A stretch of DNA of 64,000 nucleotides from Lactobacillus sp. CBA3605 (GCF_002970915.1 NZ_CP027190.1:1860001-1924000); one strand, 5' to 3'. Numbered from the stretch's first letter, positions 17,909 through 26,611 are shown. Notes: generated by a model not told the origin, from the letters alone. Program-made: numbers and translations.

Positions 17909-18796
17909 ATGTCACAATTAATCCTGATTATTATCGCGGTGATCATAATTGGCATGATCGGCCGCATCAGTTATAAGTTCTGGCAATATGGGCGACCACA
18001 ACACTTAGCGACTGGTCAGCAACCGCAGACGGCCGATGATAGCGCAGTGACGTTGTTTATTCCCGGGTATGCGGGTAATCGGTTTTCATTTGGTCGGATG
18101 CTACAGCGGTTTGTTAGGGGCAAAATTGCGAATAAGTCGCTGGTCGTCTGGATTGATCGACACAACCATCTTCATGTGACTGGCCATTTAGACCCCTATC
18201 GACCGATGGTTCAATTAATTTTTGCAACGCCGCGCGTGGCCGTCCGTGCGCAAGCGGCCGGGGTCTTAGCGGTGGTTAAATATTTATTGGCCCACGAACA
18301 TGTGCAGACGATGAATCTAGTTGCGCATTCCATGGGTGGGGTGGTTTTATTTCAATATTTAACGACTGCAGCGCGCTTGGCTAATTTGCCAGAGGTCCGC
18401 AAAGTGGTGACAATCGGGGCCCCGTTTAACGATAGTGAAGTGGGTCAAAACACTTATCCGATTGAAAATCATCCCCTAACGGCGACTGGTCCAACAACAA
18501 CGACCCCCGTTTATAATTACTTTTTACGGACGTTACAACAGTTGCCAAATACGATTTCGTATTTAAATATTGCGGGTAATATTGGTGATAAGTTTCAAAG
18601 CGATGGGGCAGTTGCGCTGAATAGTGCCCTGTCATTACGTTTTTTATTGCGGACAACTGTTAATCGCTATCAAGAGTTTGTCGTGCATGGAAAAGATGCC
18701 CGGCACTCCCGATTGCATGAAAATTATGAGGTTGACCGGCAAATCATTCAGTTTTTATATCCGAATAAAATAAAAACGGTTGATGACGAAAAGTAG
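17909..18796 (+). CDS. Alpha/beta hydrolase of the DUF915 family, membrane-anchored
   Basis: 295-residue protein. One membrane segment at the N-terminus (about residues 3-22) acts as an anchor or uncleaved signal. The hydrolase fold starts with VTLFIPGYAGNRFSFGRM; the nucleophile elbow is VAHSMGG (Ser), and a candidate catalytic His is in the C-terminal DARHSRLHEN. Family members are extracellular or membrane-bound esterases or cell-surface hydrolases of unknown substrate, common in lactobacilli. It follows nusG closely and probably shares its transcript, which is odd for such a gene. Confidence 0.82.
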   Translation: MSQLILIIIAVIIIGMIGRISYKFWQYGRPQHLATGQQPQTADDSAVTLFIPGYAGNRFSFGRMLQRFVRGKIANKSLVVWIDRHNHLHVTGHLDPYRPMVQLIFATPRVAVRAQAAGVLAVVKYLLAHEHVQTMNLVAHSMGGVVLFQYLTTAARLANLPEVRKVVTIGAPFNDSEVGQNTYPIENHPLTATGPTTTTPVYNYFLRTLQQLPNTISYLNIAGNIGDKFQSDGAVALNSALSLRFLLRTTVNRYQEFVVHGKDARHSRLHENYEVDRQIIQFLYPNKIKTVDDEK

Positions 18797-18808
18797 ATAT
18801 GCTACAAT
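18780..18808 (+). promoter_or_regulatory. Promoter of the rplK-rplA operon
   Basis: -35 TTGATG (18780-18785), 17 bp, and -10 TACAAT (18803-18808) with TGC before it, an extended -10. The -35 overlaps the last codons of the hydrolase gene. Confidence 0.82.
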
Positions 18809-18838
18809 GATGCTTGTGCGTCACGTATGCACGTTCAC

Positions 18839-18874
18839 GTGGGAGGAGCAAAAACTCTGCTCCATTTACCACAT
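18839..18874 (+). promoter_or_regulatory. rplK leader element, candidate L1-binding site
   Basis: GTGGGAGGAGC (18839-18849) can pair with GCTCC (18859-18863) and the outer GTGG with CCAC (18869-18872), giving a stem with an internal loop. A shorter version of the same element precedes rplA. In other bacteria ribosomal protein L1 represses the L11-L1 operon by binding such a leader; that this is the site here is inference. Confidence 0.5.
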
Positions 18875-18897
18875 CACGGACTAAGGAGGAATGTCTC

Positions 18898-19323
18898 GTG
18901 GCTAAAAAAGTAGCTAACGTTGTTAAATTACAAATTCCTGCGGGCAAGGCAACACCAGCTCCGCCAGTTGGCCCAGCATTAGGTCAAGCAGGTATCAATA
19001 TCATGGGCTTCACAAAGGATTTCAATGCGCGTACCGCTGATCAAGCAGGTATGATCATTCCCGTTGTGATTACGGTTTATGAGGATCGTTCATTCGACTT
19101 CGTTACCAAGACCCCACCTGCTGCCGTTCTTTTAAAGAAGGCTGCCGGTGTTGAACACGGTTCCGGTGAACCTAACACGAACAAGGTTGCTACGGTAACC
19201 GAAGCTCAAGTTAAGGAAATTGCTGAAACTAAAATGCAAGATCTAAACGCAGCTGACGTTGAAGCAGCTATGCGCATGATCGAAGGTACTGCTCGGAGTA
19301 TGGGATTCACTGTCGAAGGCTAA
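18898..19323 (+). CDS. rplK: 50S ribosomal protein L11
   Basis: 141 residues, the normal length. The N-terminal domain contains [29 protein letters not shown] (family signature; parts KLQIPAGKA and PPVGPALGQ are diagnostic), and the C-terminal RNA-binding domain ends with [13 protein letters not shown]. It forms the GTPase-associated centre with rplJ/rplL products. The GTG at 18898 is chosen because AAGGAGG is 8 nt upstream and the protein then has the standard N-terminus; a longer frame from 18814 would run through the leader. Confidence 0.97.
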   Translation: MAKKVANVVKLQIPAGKATPAPPVGPALGQAGINIMGFTKDFNARTADQAGMIIPVVITVYEDRSFDFVTKTPPAAVLLKKAAGVEHGSGEPNTNKVATVTEAQVKEIAETKMQDLNAADVEAAMRMIEGTARSMGFTVEG

Positions 19324-19370
19324 TTCAGTACCGAGAGTAGTCGGACACTTCATCAAAATGAATGTGTCAA

Positions 19371-19399
19371 GTGGGAGGAAATCTCCGTTTGAACCACAT
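19371..19399 (+). promoter_or_regulatory. rplA leader element resembling the rplK leader
   Basis: GTGGGAGGA (19371-19379) with a nearby CTCC and AACCACAT (19392-19399) repeats the pattern found before rplK. Just upstream is a hairpin GACACTTCAT/TGAATGTGTC (19344-19368) without a T run. Together they may let L1 regulate its own cistron directly; inference only. Confidence 0.4.
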
Positions 19400-19421
19400 T
19401 TGCAAGGAGGAAAACACTTAG

Positions 19422-20111
19422 ATGGCAAATAAAAGTAAACAATACCAAGACGCCGCTAAGCTAGTTGATCATGACAAAGCTTACGATGTAACTGAAGCGG
19501 TAGACTTGGTTAAAAAAATGGATTTCGCAAAATTTGATGCAACCGTTGAAGTTGCTTTCAAATTAAACGTTGATACAAAGCAAGCCGACCAACAACTTCG
19601 TGGTGCGGTTGTCCTACCAAACGGTACTGGTAAAGAACAAACAGTTATCGTTTTTGCTAAGGGCGACAAAGCTAAAGAAGCTGAAGAAGCCGGTGCTGAT
19701 GTTGTCGGTGAAGCCGACCTAGTTGGCCGGATTCAAGACGGTTGGTTAGACTTTGACGTTGCAATCGCAACCCCAGACATGATGGCCCAAGTGGGTCGTT
19801 TAGGTCGGGTACTTGGACCTAAAGGTTTAATGCCTAACCCTAAGACTGGGACTGTTACGATGGATGTTGCTAAAGCGGTTAACGATTCAAAAGCCGGTAA
19901 AGTAACGTACCGGACTGACCGTGATGGTAATGTTCACGTTCCTGTTGGCAAGGTATCATTTGATACTGACAAGTTAGTTGGTAACTTCAAGACCATTGAA
20001 GATACCATCATCAAAGCTCGTCCAGCCTCAGTACGTGGGACTTTCGTTCAAAACTTAGTTGTTACTTCAACATTTACGCCAGCCGTACGTGTTGACTTAG
20101 CTTCATTTTAA
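19422..20111 (+). CDS. rplA: 50S ribosomal protein L1
   Basis: 229 residues, the usual size. The L1 signature is visible in [21 protein letters not shown] and [21 protein letters not shown], given here in order. It builds the L1 stalk that helps release deacylated tRNA, and in many bacteria it represses its own operon. A strong AAGGAGG precedes the ATG. A promoter for the next operon begins directly after its stop. Confidence 0.96.
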   Translation: MANKSKQYQDAAKLVDHDKAYDVTEAVDLVKKMDFAKFDATVEVAFKLNVDTKQADQQLRGAVVLPNGTGKEQTVIVFAKGDKAKEAEEAGADVVGEADLVGRIQDGWLDFDVAIATPDMMAQVGRLGRVLGPKGLMPNPKTGTVTMDVAKAVNDSKAGKVTYRTDRDGNVHVPVGKVSFDTDKLVGNFKTIEDTIIKARPASVRGTFVQNLVVTSTFTPAVRVDLASF

Positions 20112-20132
20112 GGACAAAGTTTTTTAAAACAA

Positions 20133-20161
20133 TTGACCGCTTAGGTAATCTGTGATAGATT
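20133..20161 (+). promoter_or_regulatory. Promoter of the rplJ-rplL operon
   Basis: -35 TTGACC (20133-20138), 17 bp, then -10 TAGATT (20156-20161) preceded by TGA, an extended -10. Confidence 0.75.
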
Positions 20162-20167
20162 ACTAGA

Positions 20168-20275
20168 GGTTATGTTATATCTCTACCTAAGACTCAGGTG
20201 GCTTAACGGCCTCAAACATACCTGCCGAGGACATTGTTTTTCTCTATGTCTTGGTGGACATAGGGATTTTTTTAT
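20168..20275 (+). ncRNA. L10 leader (ribosomal protein L10/L12 autoregulation) with terminator
   Basis: The leader between rplA and rplJ has the expected L10-leader layout: paired arms of a multi-stem element (for instance CTTAGGTA near 20140 with TACCTAAG at 20185-20192, and GCAGGTA-type arms around 20196-20226), followed by a terminator stem TCTCTATGTC (20241-20250) with GACATAGGGA (20257-20266) and seven T. L10 bound to L12 should stabilise the terminating form. The boundaries are approximate. Confidence 0.82.
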
Positions 20276-20310
20276 AAATCCCTGAACCAAAATTCTGGGA
20301 GGTGAATCTA

Positions 20311-20814
20311 TTGAGTAAAGAAACTGTTGCTATTAAAGCAAAAGAAGTCGAAGAAGTTACGGCACAATTAAAGAGCGCTGTATCAGCTATTGTGGTTGAT
20401 TATCGTGGTTTAACTGTTGAACAAGTAACTGACTTACGTAAGCAATTACGTGAGGCCGGTGTCAAGATGCGCGTTATCAAGAATAAAATCATGGTACGGG
20501 CTGCTGAAAAAGCTGGTTATGCTGACATGAATGATGTCTTTTCTGGTCCTACGGCGGTGGCCTTCTCTGAAGAAGATCCCGTTGCTCCAGCTAAGATTTT
20601 AGCTAACTTTGCTAAGACTGCTGACGCCCTTCAACTTAAGGGTGGCGTGATTGAAGGAAAAGTTGCTTCTCTTGAAGAAGTTCAAGAATATGCAACCTTA
20701 CCATCACGTGAAGAATTATTGGCTACTATTGCTAATATGTTACAAGCACCTGTTCGTAACGTGGCATACGCTGTTAAGGCGGTTGCTGAAAAGGGCGACG
20801 AAGACGCAGCTTAG
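20311..20814 (+). CDS. rplJ: 50S ribosomal protein L10
   Basis: 167 residues, normal for L10. The N-terminal rRNA-binding domain contains [22 protein letters not shown] in family order and [13 protein letters not shown]. The C-terminal helix binds L7/L12 dimers. The TTG at 20311 is the likely start: GGGAGGTG is 6 nt upstream, and the GTG at 20302 would lie inside that binding site. Expression should be controlled by the L10 leader. Confidence 0.95.
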   Translation: MSKETVAIKAKEVEEVTAQLKSAVSAIVVDYRGLTVEQVTDLRKQLREAGVKMRVIKNKIMVRAAEKAGYADMNDVFSGPTAVAFSEEDPVAPAKILANFAKTADALQLKGGVIEGKVASLEEVQEYATLPSREELLATIANMLQAPVRNVAYAVKAVAEKGDEDAA

Positions 20815-20866
20815 GCTGTTGGTGTAAACAAAAAAATTAATTTCATACAAAATGGAGGAACATAAA

Positions 20867-21235
20867 ATGGCTTTTGATAAAGACACTATTATCAACTCAT
20901 TAAAAGAAGCTTCAATTTCAGATTTAAACGACTTAGTTAAGGCTATCGAAGAAGAATTCGATGTCTCAGCTTCAGCACCAGTTGCTGTTGCTGGCGCTGC
21001 TGGTGGCGATGCTGCTGCAGCTAAGGATTCATACGATGTTGAATTAACTGAATCTGGCGACCAAAAGGTTAAGGCTATTAAAGCCGTTCGCGATATCACT
21101 GGTCTTGGCTTGAAAGATGCTAAGGGCCTTGTTGATGGCGTTCCTTCAATCGTTAAAGAAGGCGTCTCAGAAGACGAAGCTAACGATATCAAGGCTAAAC
21201 TTGAAGAAGTTGGTGGCGTTGTTACCCTTAAGTAA
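20867..21235 (+). CDS. rplL: 50S ribosomal protein L7/L12
   Basis: 122 residues. The N-terminal dimerisation region is followed by an alanine- and glycine-rich hinge (about residues 36-53) and the globular C-terminal factor-binding domain with [20 protein letters not shown] in family form (here [18 protein letters not shown]). It recruits translational GTPases. Cotranscribed with rplJ, 52 bp apart; a terminator closes the unit. Confidence 0.97.
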   Translation: MAFDKDTIINSLKEASISDLNDLVKAIEEEFDVSASAPVAVAGAAGGDAAAAKDSYDVELTESGDQKVKAIKAVRDITGLGLKDAKGLVDGVPSIVKEGVSEDEANDIKAKLEEVGGVVTLK

Positions 21236-21262
21236 TTTAATTGCTTAAGCGGACTACGCTGG

Positions 21263-21301
21263 ACCACGCTAACCATGGCAACATGGTGGCGTGGTTTTTT
21301 T
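21263..21301 (+). terminator. Terminator after rplL
   Basis: Stem ACCACGC-AACCATG (21263-21277) with CATGGT-GCGTGGT (21282-21295), then seven T. Confidence 0.92.
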
Positions 21302-21356
21302 GTGTTAGCTAAAAATCTGGATCAACTAAAACCGAATGGTCGGTTAGCGAGTCGAT

Positions 21357-22340
21357 TTAATTAGCGACGCGACTGGTTCCAGTTTGGTAATTTAACGTCA
21401 TGCCGGTTTGTACATTGAAGATGTAAACATTAAAGCTAACAGCTGAACTATCAATGGATTGGGCCCGCATTTGTACGCCACTAGCCAATAAATTATCGGC
21501 TTTAAAGATTGGTTTAACTTCGTAACGCACGTAGTGATCAGGGCTGGCGTGTAAATAGTCGGCAACCTGATTTTCATAAGTCACCATTTCGGGATCGTTC
21601 AGTGAGCGGGTCCCGGTAATGAGGTTCTTCGGGTTGTTGTTTTGTCCGGTTAATTGATAACCAATCAGGTGACTACGATTATATAACCATCCACTGGCAA
21701 TTCGCTTATTATGCCAACCAGTAGGGTCAACTGTTAAGGCCGTTCGCTTAGTAGTGGGCATCAAACTTTGATTTAATAAGGCGTCCGCAATGGTCGGACG
21801 ATTTAATTGGTCTAAGTCACCATACTTTTGCCAGGCCCCATTGCGGGTCGTTAAGTCTGCGGTACTAAAGGCTGGATTATTCGCGTTGATAGTTACGGTC
21901 GGGTGACCTTGATACTGCTGATTAGCTAACGCAGTGTTAGTTGGGTTACCGCTAGTCCTCGTCGTGGTCGCCGCGGTTGTTTTAGTAGCCCCATCAGCTT
22001 TATTCTGGGCTTTTTGGTGATCAATGGTGGTTTTACGACTGGTTAATTTTTGAGCTGTTTTTTTCAAACTAGTAGCGGAGCGCTGATTAGCCGCAATTAA
22101 AGCTGCTAACTTAGTATCATTTTTAACTGTGATATGATGTGTTTTTTTGACGATCTTCGTTTTAGTGACCGTTTTAGGCTTGGTGGCGGCCGTGCTGTTA
22201 AGATTAAAAGCCCCTAGACTTAGTAGTAACAAAATGATAATAGGCCAGCTATGTCGTAAGAACCGTTTTCCCCGTAAATGACGGCGTTGAAAGAGATGCC
22301 AGCTCCAATAAATAGCGCCGATTAATAATAAATATCCCAT
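21357..22340 (-). CDS. DNA/RNA non-specific endonuclease, EndA/NucA-like, membrane-anchored
   Basis: 327-residue protein with two N-terminal hydrophobic stretches (about 2-14 and 32-48), a basic Thr/Lys/Ala-rich linker (50-140), and a nuclease domain. The catalytic centre is SGWLYNRSHLIGYQL: His224 sits in NRSH where EndA proteins have DRGH or NRSH. LITGTRSLND and YENQV supply the conserved Arg and Asn metal-binding motif. EndA-type nucleases degrade extracellular DNA and in streptococci make single strands for uptake. It follows a lipoprotein gene by 19 bp, so the two form an operon. Confidence 0.87.
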   Translation of the reverse strand: MGYLLLIGAIYWSWHLFQRRHLRGKRFLRHSWPIIILLLLSLGAFNLNSTAATKPKTVTKTKIVKKTHHITVKNDTKLAALIAANQRSATSLKKTAQKLTSRKTTIDHQKAQNKADGATKTTAATTTRTSGNPTNTALANQQYQGHPTVTINANNPAFSTADLTTRNGAWQKYGDLDQLNRPTIADALLNQSLMPTTKRTALTVDPTGWHNKRIASGWLYNRSHLIGYQLTGQNNNPKNLITGTRSLNDPEMVTYENQVADYLHASPDHYVRYEVKPIFKADNLLASGVQMRAQSIDSSAVSFNVYIFNVQTGMTLNYQTGTSRVAN

Positions 22341-22359
22341 AGTTAGTTAGACTCCTTTA

Positions 22360-23004
22360 TTAGCGTAACGATTTGCGATAGCCGGCCGCTTGAGCAGCTG
22401 CCTCGGTATCGAAGTAAACCGCGTTTTTCCCGGCCATATGGTAGTTATGGCCGGTCTCAATATGATAGATTTTAGAATTACGATTACCAATAATCCGGCC
22501 AGTTTGGGCGGTATCTGTATCGCCACTAAAGTGATTGGCATTATTGGTGGTACTGGCTGCAGAACTGGTCTGGGTTGATGTGGCGGCGGTGTCTGCTTGC
22601 TGTGCGGCAGCTTTTGAGGCGGCCTTAGCTGCCTCATGACTGCTACTAACGCTGGCTGCCAGTACTGAACTCGTACTAGCAGCAATCGAAGATGACGCAG
22701 CGACTGCTGCTGAGTGTGCCGATGAGTGACTGGCAGTTAGCGCACTCGATTGTGAGCTGGCCTCTGAGCCGGCTTGGGTTAAAGTTGAAGACTGTTGACT
22801 GAGTTGTTTGGCCGAAGCCGCATTGGCTCGACTGACAGCTTTAGCTGATGACCAGGCCGCAGTATCTGCGGCAGTCCGCTTGCTGACATAGCTCGTTTTA
22901 GTGTGGGTGACAATCTTAGGGGTGGTAGTGGCCGTTGATTGGGCACAACCGCTTAAAATTGTCAGACTTAAAAGTGCAATTAAAACAGGTTTTCCAAAGT
23001 GCAT
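22360..23004 (-). CDS. Ser/Ala-rich lipoprotein with a C-terminal sunset-like domain
   Basis: 214 residues. A lipoprotein signal peptide ends in the lipobox LSGC (Cys20). Residues about 45-160 are a low-complexity Ser/Ala/Gln linker, likely crossing the cell wall. The C-terminal 45 residues read GRIIGNRNSKIYH...FDTEAAAQAAGYRKS, matching the small domain found at the ends of secreted nucleases and surface proteins (often called sunset or Ada-like zinc-binding). The usual Cys after IYH is not obvious here; instead HNYH follows. The ATG at 23004 follows GGAGGGG. It is upstream of the nuclease in one operon. Function is unknown; a DNA-binding partner is possible. Confidence 0.75.
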   Translation of the reverse strand: MHFGKPVLIALLSLTILSGCAQSTATTTPKIVTHTKTSYVSKRTAADTAAWSSAKAVSRANAASAKQLSQQSSTLTQAGSEASSQSSALTASHSSAHSAAVAASSSIAASTSSVLAASVSSSHEAAKAASKAAAQQADTAATSTQTSSAASTTNNANHFSGDTDTAQTGRIIGNRNSKIYHIETGHNYHMAGKNAVYFDTEAAAQAAGYRKSLR

Positions 23005-23033
23005 AAAGTTCCCCTCCAAAGTATGATACTTAA

Positions 23034-23063
23034 ATTATATAAGAATGGATTGCATTGGGTAAA
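23034..23063 (-). promoter_or_regulatory. Promoter of the lipoprotein-nuclease operon
   Basis: Reading the minus strand: -35 TTTACC (23063-23058), 18 bp, -10 TATAAT (23039-23034). Confidence 0.65.
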
Positions 23064-23231
23064 GGGGAAATTGAATAAAAATACTTAAATACGTAAAAAA
23101 CAAGAATTTCACCTTGATTTTTTAGGTTGATTAATAATTGAAAAACGACTGGTTTACGGAACTTAATTATGTGAGTTAATCAAAGTCATGATGATGAGAC
23201 TGTAAACTAGTTTTAAAACTTGGGTGGAAGG

Positions 23232-23260
23232 TTGTATAAATGAAATAAGATTGCGATAAT
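23232..23260 (+). promoter_or_regulatory. Promoter of mprF
   Basis: -35 TTGTAT (23232-23237), 17 bp, -10 GATAAT (23255-23260). The leader is short, about 25 nt. The remaining intergenic sequence from 23064 to 23231 is AT-rich with no clear feature. Confidence 0.55.
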
Positions 23261-23291
23261 AAGAGCAATAACGGTATTGGGGGAATTTTTT

Positions 23292-25913
23292 TTGAAGGCG
23301 ATGATACAAAAAGTGGGAGCCAGCTTAAATAAACGGCTGGGCTTAATTAAGGCCTTATTTGTCTTTTCAGTTTTACTGTTTGTTATTACTGAAGTGGGTA
23401 AAATTGCAAAAGAAGTAAGTGGGGCTCAATTAGGAACGGCGCTAGCTTCACAAAGCTGGTGGCATTTATTAAGTATGGTTGTGATTGGGATGGTGGCGGT
23501 AACGCCCATGCTGACTTATGACGTGATGATTACGAAATTCTTGCCGAACCACTATTCGCTGGGATATATTTTTAAAGCCGGTTGGATTACGAATACTTTT
23601 ACGAACATTGGGGGCTTCGGCGGTGTACTAGGTGCCTCTTTGCGGGCCAACTTCTATAACAAAGGTGCCAGTAAAAAACAGATTGTCTTTGCCATCTCTA
23701 AAATTGCTTTATTCTTAGTGTCGGGATTATCGCTTTACTGTATGATTTCATTGATTTTGGTCTATGGTTTTGGCATCGGCCAAGTTTACCGCAGTTATTG
23801 GATTTGGTTGGTTGGTGGTTCTTTGTATTTCCCAGCTGTCTTTATCTTTACCCGGGTCAATGATTCGGCCTTCTTTGAAGGGCTAACACTGGGCAATGTT
23901 GTTCGGTTATTAAGTGGCTCGTTCGGGGAATGGACAGGCTGTGTGCTGTTCTTTTTACTGATTGGTAATTTTATGCAATTACCAATTGATTTTGCAGCGG
24001 TTGTGCCGCTGTTTGTGATTGCCTCAGTCGTTGGGGAAGTATCGATGGTTCCCGGTGGCATTGGCTCATTTGATGTATTTATGATTTTTGGACTGGGAGC
24101 CGTTGGGGTCTCACGGCCAGATGCGGTAGCGTGGTTATTGTTTTATCGGTTATTTTATTACATTATTCCGTTTGCGATTGGGCTAGGTTTATTCACACAT
24201 GATACTGGTCGGCGCTTAAATCAACATTTAGAGGGTATTCCGAAGGCTGCTTTACAACGATTTGCTCAAATAGCGTTAACCGTTTTTCTTTATGTTTCCG
24301 GTTTTTTAATGTTGTTAATGTCGACGGTGCCTAATTTTGCCTATAATAATAAAATCTTCTTGCAGGTTTATCCATTTACCTTTTTCTTTATTAATCAAGC
24401 TAGTAGTATTGTGATGGCTTTCTTACTGATTGGGGTTGCGCTAGGTACAGCTGGTCGTGTCAAAAAAGCTTTTTGGCCAACGGTGATTGTCTTATTGATT
24501 GCGATTCTAAACACGATTCGTTGGCTAGTGGTGTATGACGCTATTTCCATGAAGTTTATTATCTTTTTAGTGATTATTCTAGCGCTAGTCGCATTATCAA
24601 AGCAGGCCTACTATCGTCAACGGCTAGCGCTCTCGTGGGGGCAACTGCTGTGGGTAGGCTGTGTCTATGTGATTACTTTTGTCTTGTATACGATTGTGGG
24701 CGTTTATAATGCACCACAAATTCATCATCGGCATGCGGTTCCAGAAGCCTTGTTTTTCCCTTCACAAAAATTATGGTTATTCGGCGTAATTGGCTTAGTC
24801 ATTGCGGCGTTAATTTTGGTCGCCATGAATCGTTATTTTGCGAATGGTCATAATGCGCGGCTGGGATTGAAGTTAGATCTTGAACGCGTTAAGCACGTGA
24901 TTGCAACGGCTGGTGGTAATGAGATTTCACACTTAGCTTTTTTAAATGATAAATTAGTTTATTACTATCAGGTCGCAGGTGAAGACCAGCTTATCTTTCT
25001 GTACCAACAGAAGGCTGACAAGCTGATTCTGATGGGCGAGCCGTTCGGAAACCAAGCTTATCTTCAGCCGGCCTTAGAACAGCTCATGGACGATGCTGAC
25101 AGCGATGGGTATTCATTGGTCTTCTATGAAATTAATGAAACGCTGACGATGCGGTTACATGAAATGGGATTTGATTTTATTAAGACTGGCGAGGAAGGCC
25201 ATGTAAAACTCGCTGACTTTAGCTTGGCCGGTAAGCGACTTCGTGGTGAACGGGCTTTGATGAATAAGTTTACGCGGGATCGTTATCAGTTTGAAATCTT
25301 GCAGCCACCATTTTCAGCAGCGACAATGGCAGAATTAAAAGCTGTTTCAGATAGTTGGCTTAATGGTGAGGCTGAAAAAGGATTCTCGTTAGGATTCTTT
25401 GATGAGACTTACTTGAATCAGGCCCCGATTGCGGTGGTTTATAACCCTGATCATCAATTGGTAGCCTTTGCCAACCTGATGCCACAGGGGAATGATAAAA
25501 TCGCGTCGATTGATTTGATGCGATCAAGTGCGGCTGCACCGTCGGGAATTATGGATACGGTTTTTGTACATCTCTTTGAGCAGGCACGAGCGCAAGGGTT
25601 TGTTTACTTTAACATGGGAATGGCGCCGTTAGCAGGGGTCGGGGTCTCCCGGTATAGCTTCATTCAGGAAAAAATTGCACATTTGATTTATGAATATGGT
25701 TATCAATTGTACGGATTTCAAGGGTTGCGATCGTACAAAGAAAAATACGTGACGGCATGGGCGCCTAAGTATATCGCCTACCGAAAACGGAATTCATTAA
25801 TTTTTACGATTTTACAATTATTGCAAGTGGTTAACACACGTCAAAAGAAGCACACTGAGCGCCATTTGTTACTTGGTCCAAAATGGTTTCAAAATTTAAA
25901 TCAACATCGTTAA
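23292..25913 (+). CDS. mprF: Phosphatidylglycerol lysyltransferase / flippase MprF-like
   Basis: 873-residue two-part protein. The N-terminal 530 residues hold about 14 membrane helices of the flippase type, including FTNIGGFGGVLGASLRANFY and EVSMVPGGIGSFDVFMI. The soluble C-terminal part (from about 545) is the DUF2156 aminoacyl-transferase fold, with SLGFFDETYLN, FANLMPQG and FNMGMAPLAGVG. It would transfer Lys (or Ala) from tRNA to phosphatidylglycerol and flip the product outward, lowering sensitivity to cationic peptides. The TTG at 23292 is preferred because GGGGGAA lies 6 nt upstream; TTG 23277 and ATG 23301 are alternatives. Monocistronic. Confidence 0.9.
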   Translation: MKAMIQKVGASLNKRLGLIKALFVFSVLLFVITEVGKIAKEVSGAQLGTALASQSWWHLLSMVVIGMVAVTPMLTYDVMITKFLPNHYSLGYIFKAGWITNTFTNIGGFGGVLGASLRANFYNKGASKKQIVFAISKIALFLVSGLSLYCMISLILVYGFGIGQVYRSYWIWLVGGSLYFPAVFIFTRVNDSAFFEGLTLGNVVRLLSGSFGEWTGCVLFFLLIGNFMQLPIDFAAVVPLFVIASVVGEVSMVPGGIGSFDVFMIFGLGAVGVSRPDAVAWLLFYRLFYYIIPFAIGLGLFTHDTGRRLNQHLEGIPKAALQRFAQIALTVFLYVSGFLMLLMSTVPNFAYNNKIFLQVYPFTFFFINQASSIVMAFLLIGVALGTAGRVKKAFWPTVIVLLIAILNTIRWLVVYDAISMKFIIFLVIILALVALSKQAYYRQRLALSWGQLLWVGCVYVITFVLYTIVGVYNAPQIHHRHAVPEALFFPSQKLWLFGVIGLVIAALILVAMNRYFANGHNARLGLKLDLERVKHVIATAGGNEISHLAFLNDKLVYYYQVAGEDQLIFLYQQKADKLILMGEPFGNQAYLQPALEQLMDDADSDGYSLVFYEINETLTMRLHEMGFDFIKTGEEGHVKLADFSLAGKRLRGERALMNKFTRDRYQFEILQPPFSAATMAELKAVSDSWLNGEAEKGFSLGFFDETYLNQAPIAVVYNPDHQLVAFANLMPQGNDKIASIDLMRSSAAAPSGIMDTVFVHLFEQARAQGFVYFNMGMAPLAGVGVSRYSFIQEKIAHLIYEYGYQLYGFQGLRSYKEKYVTAWAPKYIAYRKRNSLIFTILQLLQVVNTRQKKHTERHLLLGPKWFQNLNQHR

Positions 25914-25922
25914 TAGCTAAAA

Positions 25923-25963
25923 AGAAGCACTTCAAGAAGTCATAAAATTCTTGAAGTGCTTCT
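25923..25963 (-). terminator. Terminator of the LOG gene, between converging genes
   Basis: A 16-bp perfect stem (25923-25938 with 25948-25963). On the minus strand it is followed by a T run, so it mainly serves the LOG gene; on the plus strand, after mprF, the tail is poor in T. Confidence 0.82.
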
Positions 25964-26008
25964 CTGTCATCAGGGTGCTGATTTTTGTTGCACACGCTTT
26001 TTTTAAGC

Positions 26009-26584
26009 TCAATTAGTATATTTAGGTGGAAGTACATGGTGGTAATTTTCTAAACCGTTAAAAATTTCTTCCAAATTATGACCGTTGATAAAGAGGTTTA
26101 GATTTTCAACCGGGGCAAAGCCCATCTTGGTGCTGGTGGCTAACATTTGCACCAGACTATCGTAAAAGCCATTAATATTATAAAGTGCAATCGGTTTTTG
26201 GTGAATATCAATTTGACTCCAGGATAACATTTGTAGGAATTCTTCAAATGTACCGAAGCCACCAGGCAGCACAATAAAAGCATCTGCTAAGTGCAGCATC
26301 TTTTCCTTACGTTCAGTCATCGTACTAGTTTCAATGAAAGTCGTAACGGTTTTTAGCGCTAATTCGCGTTCAACTAGGAAGCGGGGAATAATACCAATGA
26401 CGCGACCACCAGCATCAAGGGTGGCGGTCGCAACTTTTCCCATCAGACCATGGTTACCACCACCATAAATCAGCTGATAATCATGATCAGCTAAGTATTG
26501 ACCTAAGGCAATTGTTTTGGTAGTAAAGTCGGGGTCTAAGCCAGAATTAGAGCCACAAAAGACACAAATATTATGAATTGACAT
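26009..26584 (-). CDS. LOG family protein (TIGR00730 type, nucleotide 5'-monophosphate phosphoribohydrolase)
   Basis: 191-residue Rossmann-fold protein. The N-terminus is ICVFCGSNSGLDP, then YGGGNHGLMGKVA, and the catalytic signature PGGFGTFEEFLQMLSW (PGGxGTxxE). Plant and bacterial homologues split nucleoside monophosphates, including cytokinin precursors, to base and ribose 5-phosphate. The bacterial role is usually unclear. The ATG at 26584 follows GGAGGATG. A terminator separates it from nrdF. Confidence 0.9.
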   Translation of the reverse strand: MSIHNICVFCGSNSGLDPDFTTKTIALGQYLADHDYQLIYGGGNHGLMGKVATATLDAGGRVIGIIPRFLVERELALKTVTTFIETSTMTERKEKMLHLADAFIVLPGGFGTFEEFLQMLSWSQIDIHQKPIALYNINGFYDSLVQMLATSTKMGFAPVENLNLFINGHNLEEIFNGLENYHHVLPPKYTN

Positions 26585-26611
26585 GGGTTGTTCATCCTCC
26601 ATCGTAAAAAT

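Noticed and set aside
20740..21276. A 178-residue minus-strand open frame over rplJ-rplL
   Set aside because: It is the shadow of rplL: Ser/Ala-rich, no ribosome binding site, and it covers two certain ribosomal genes.
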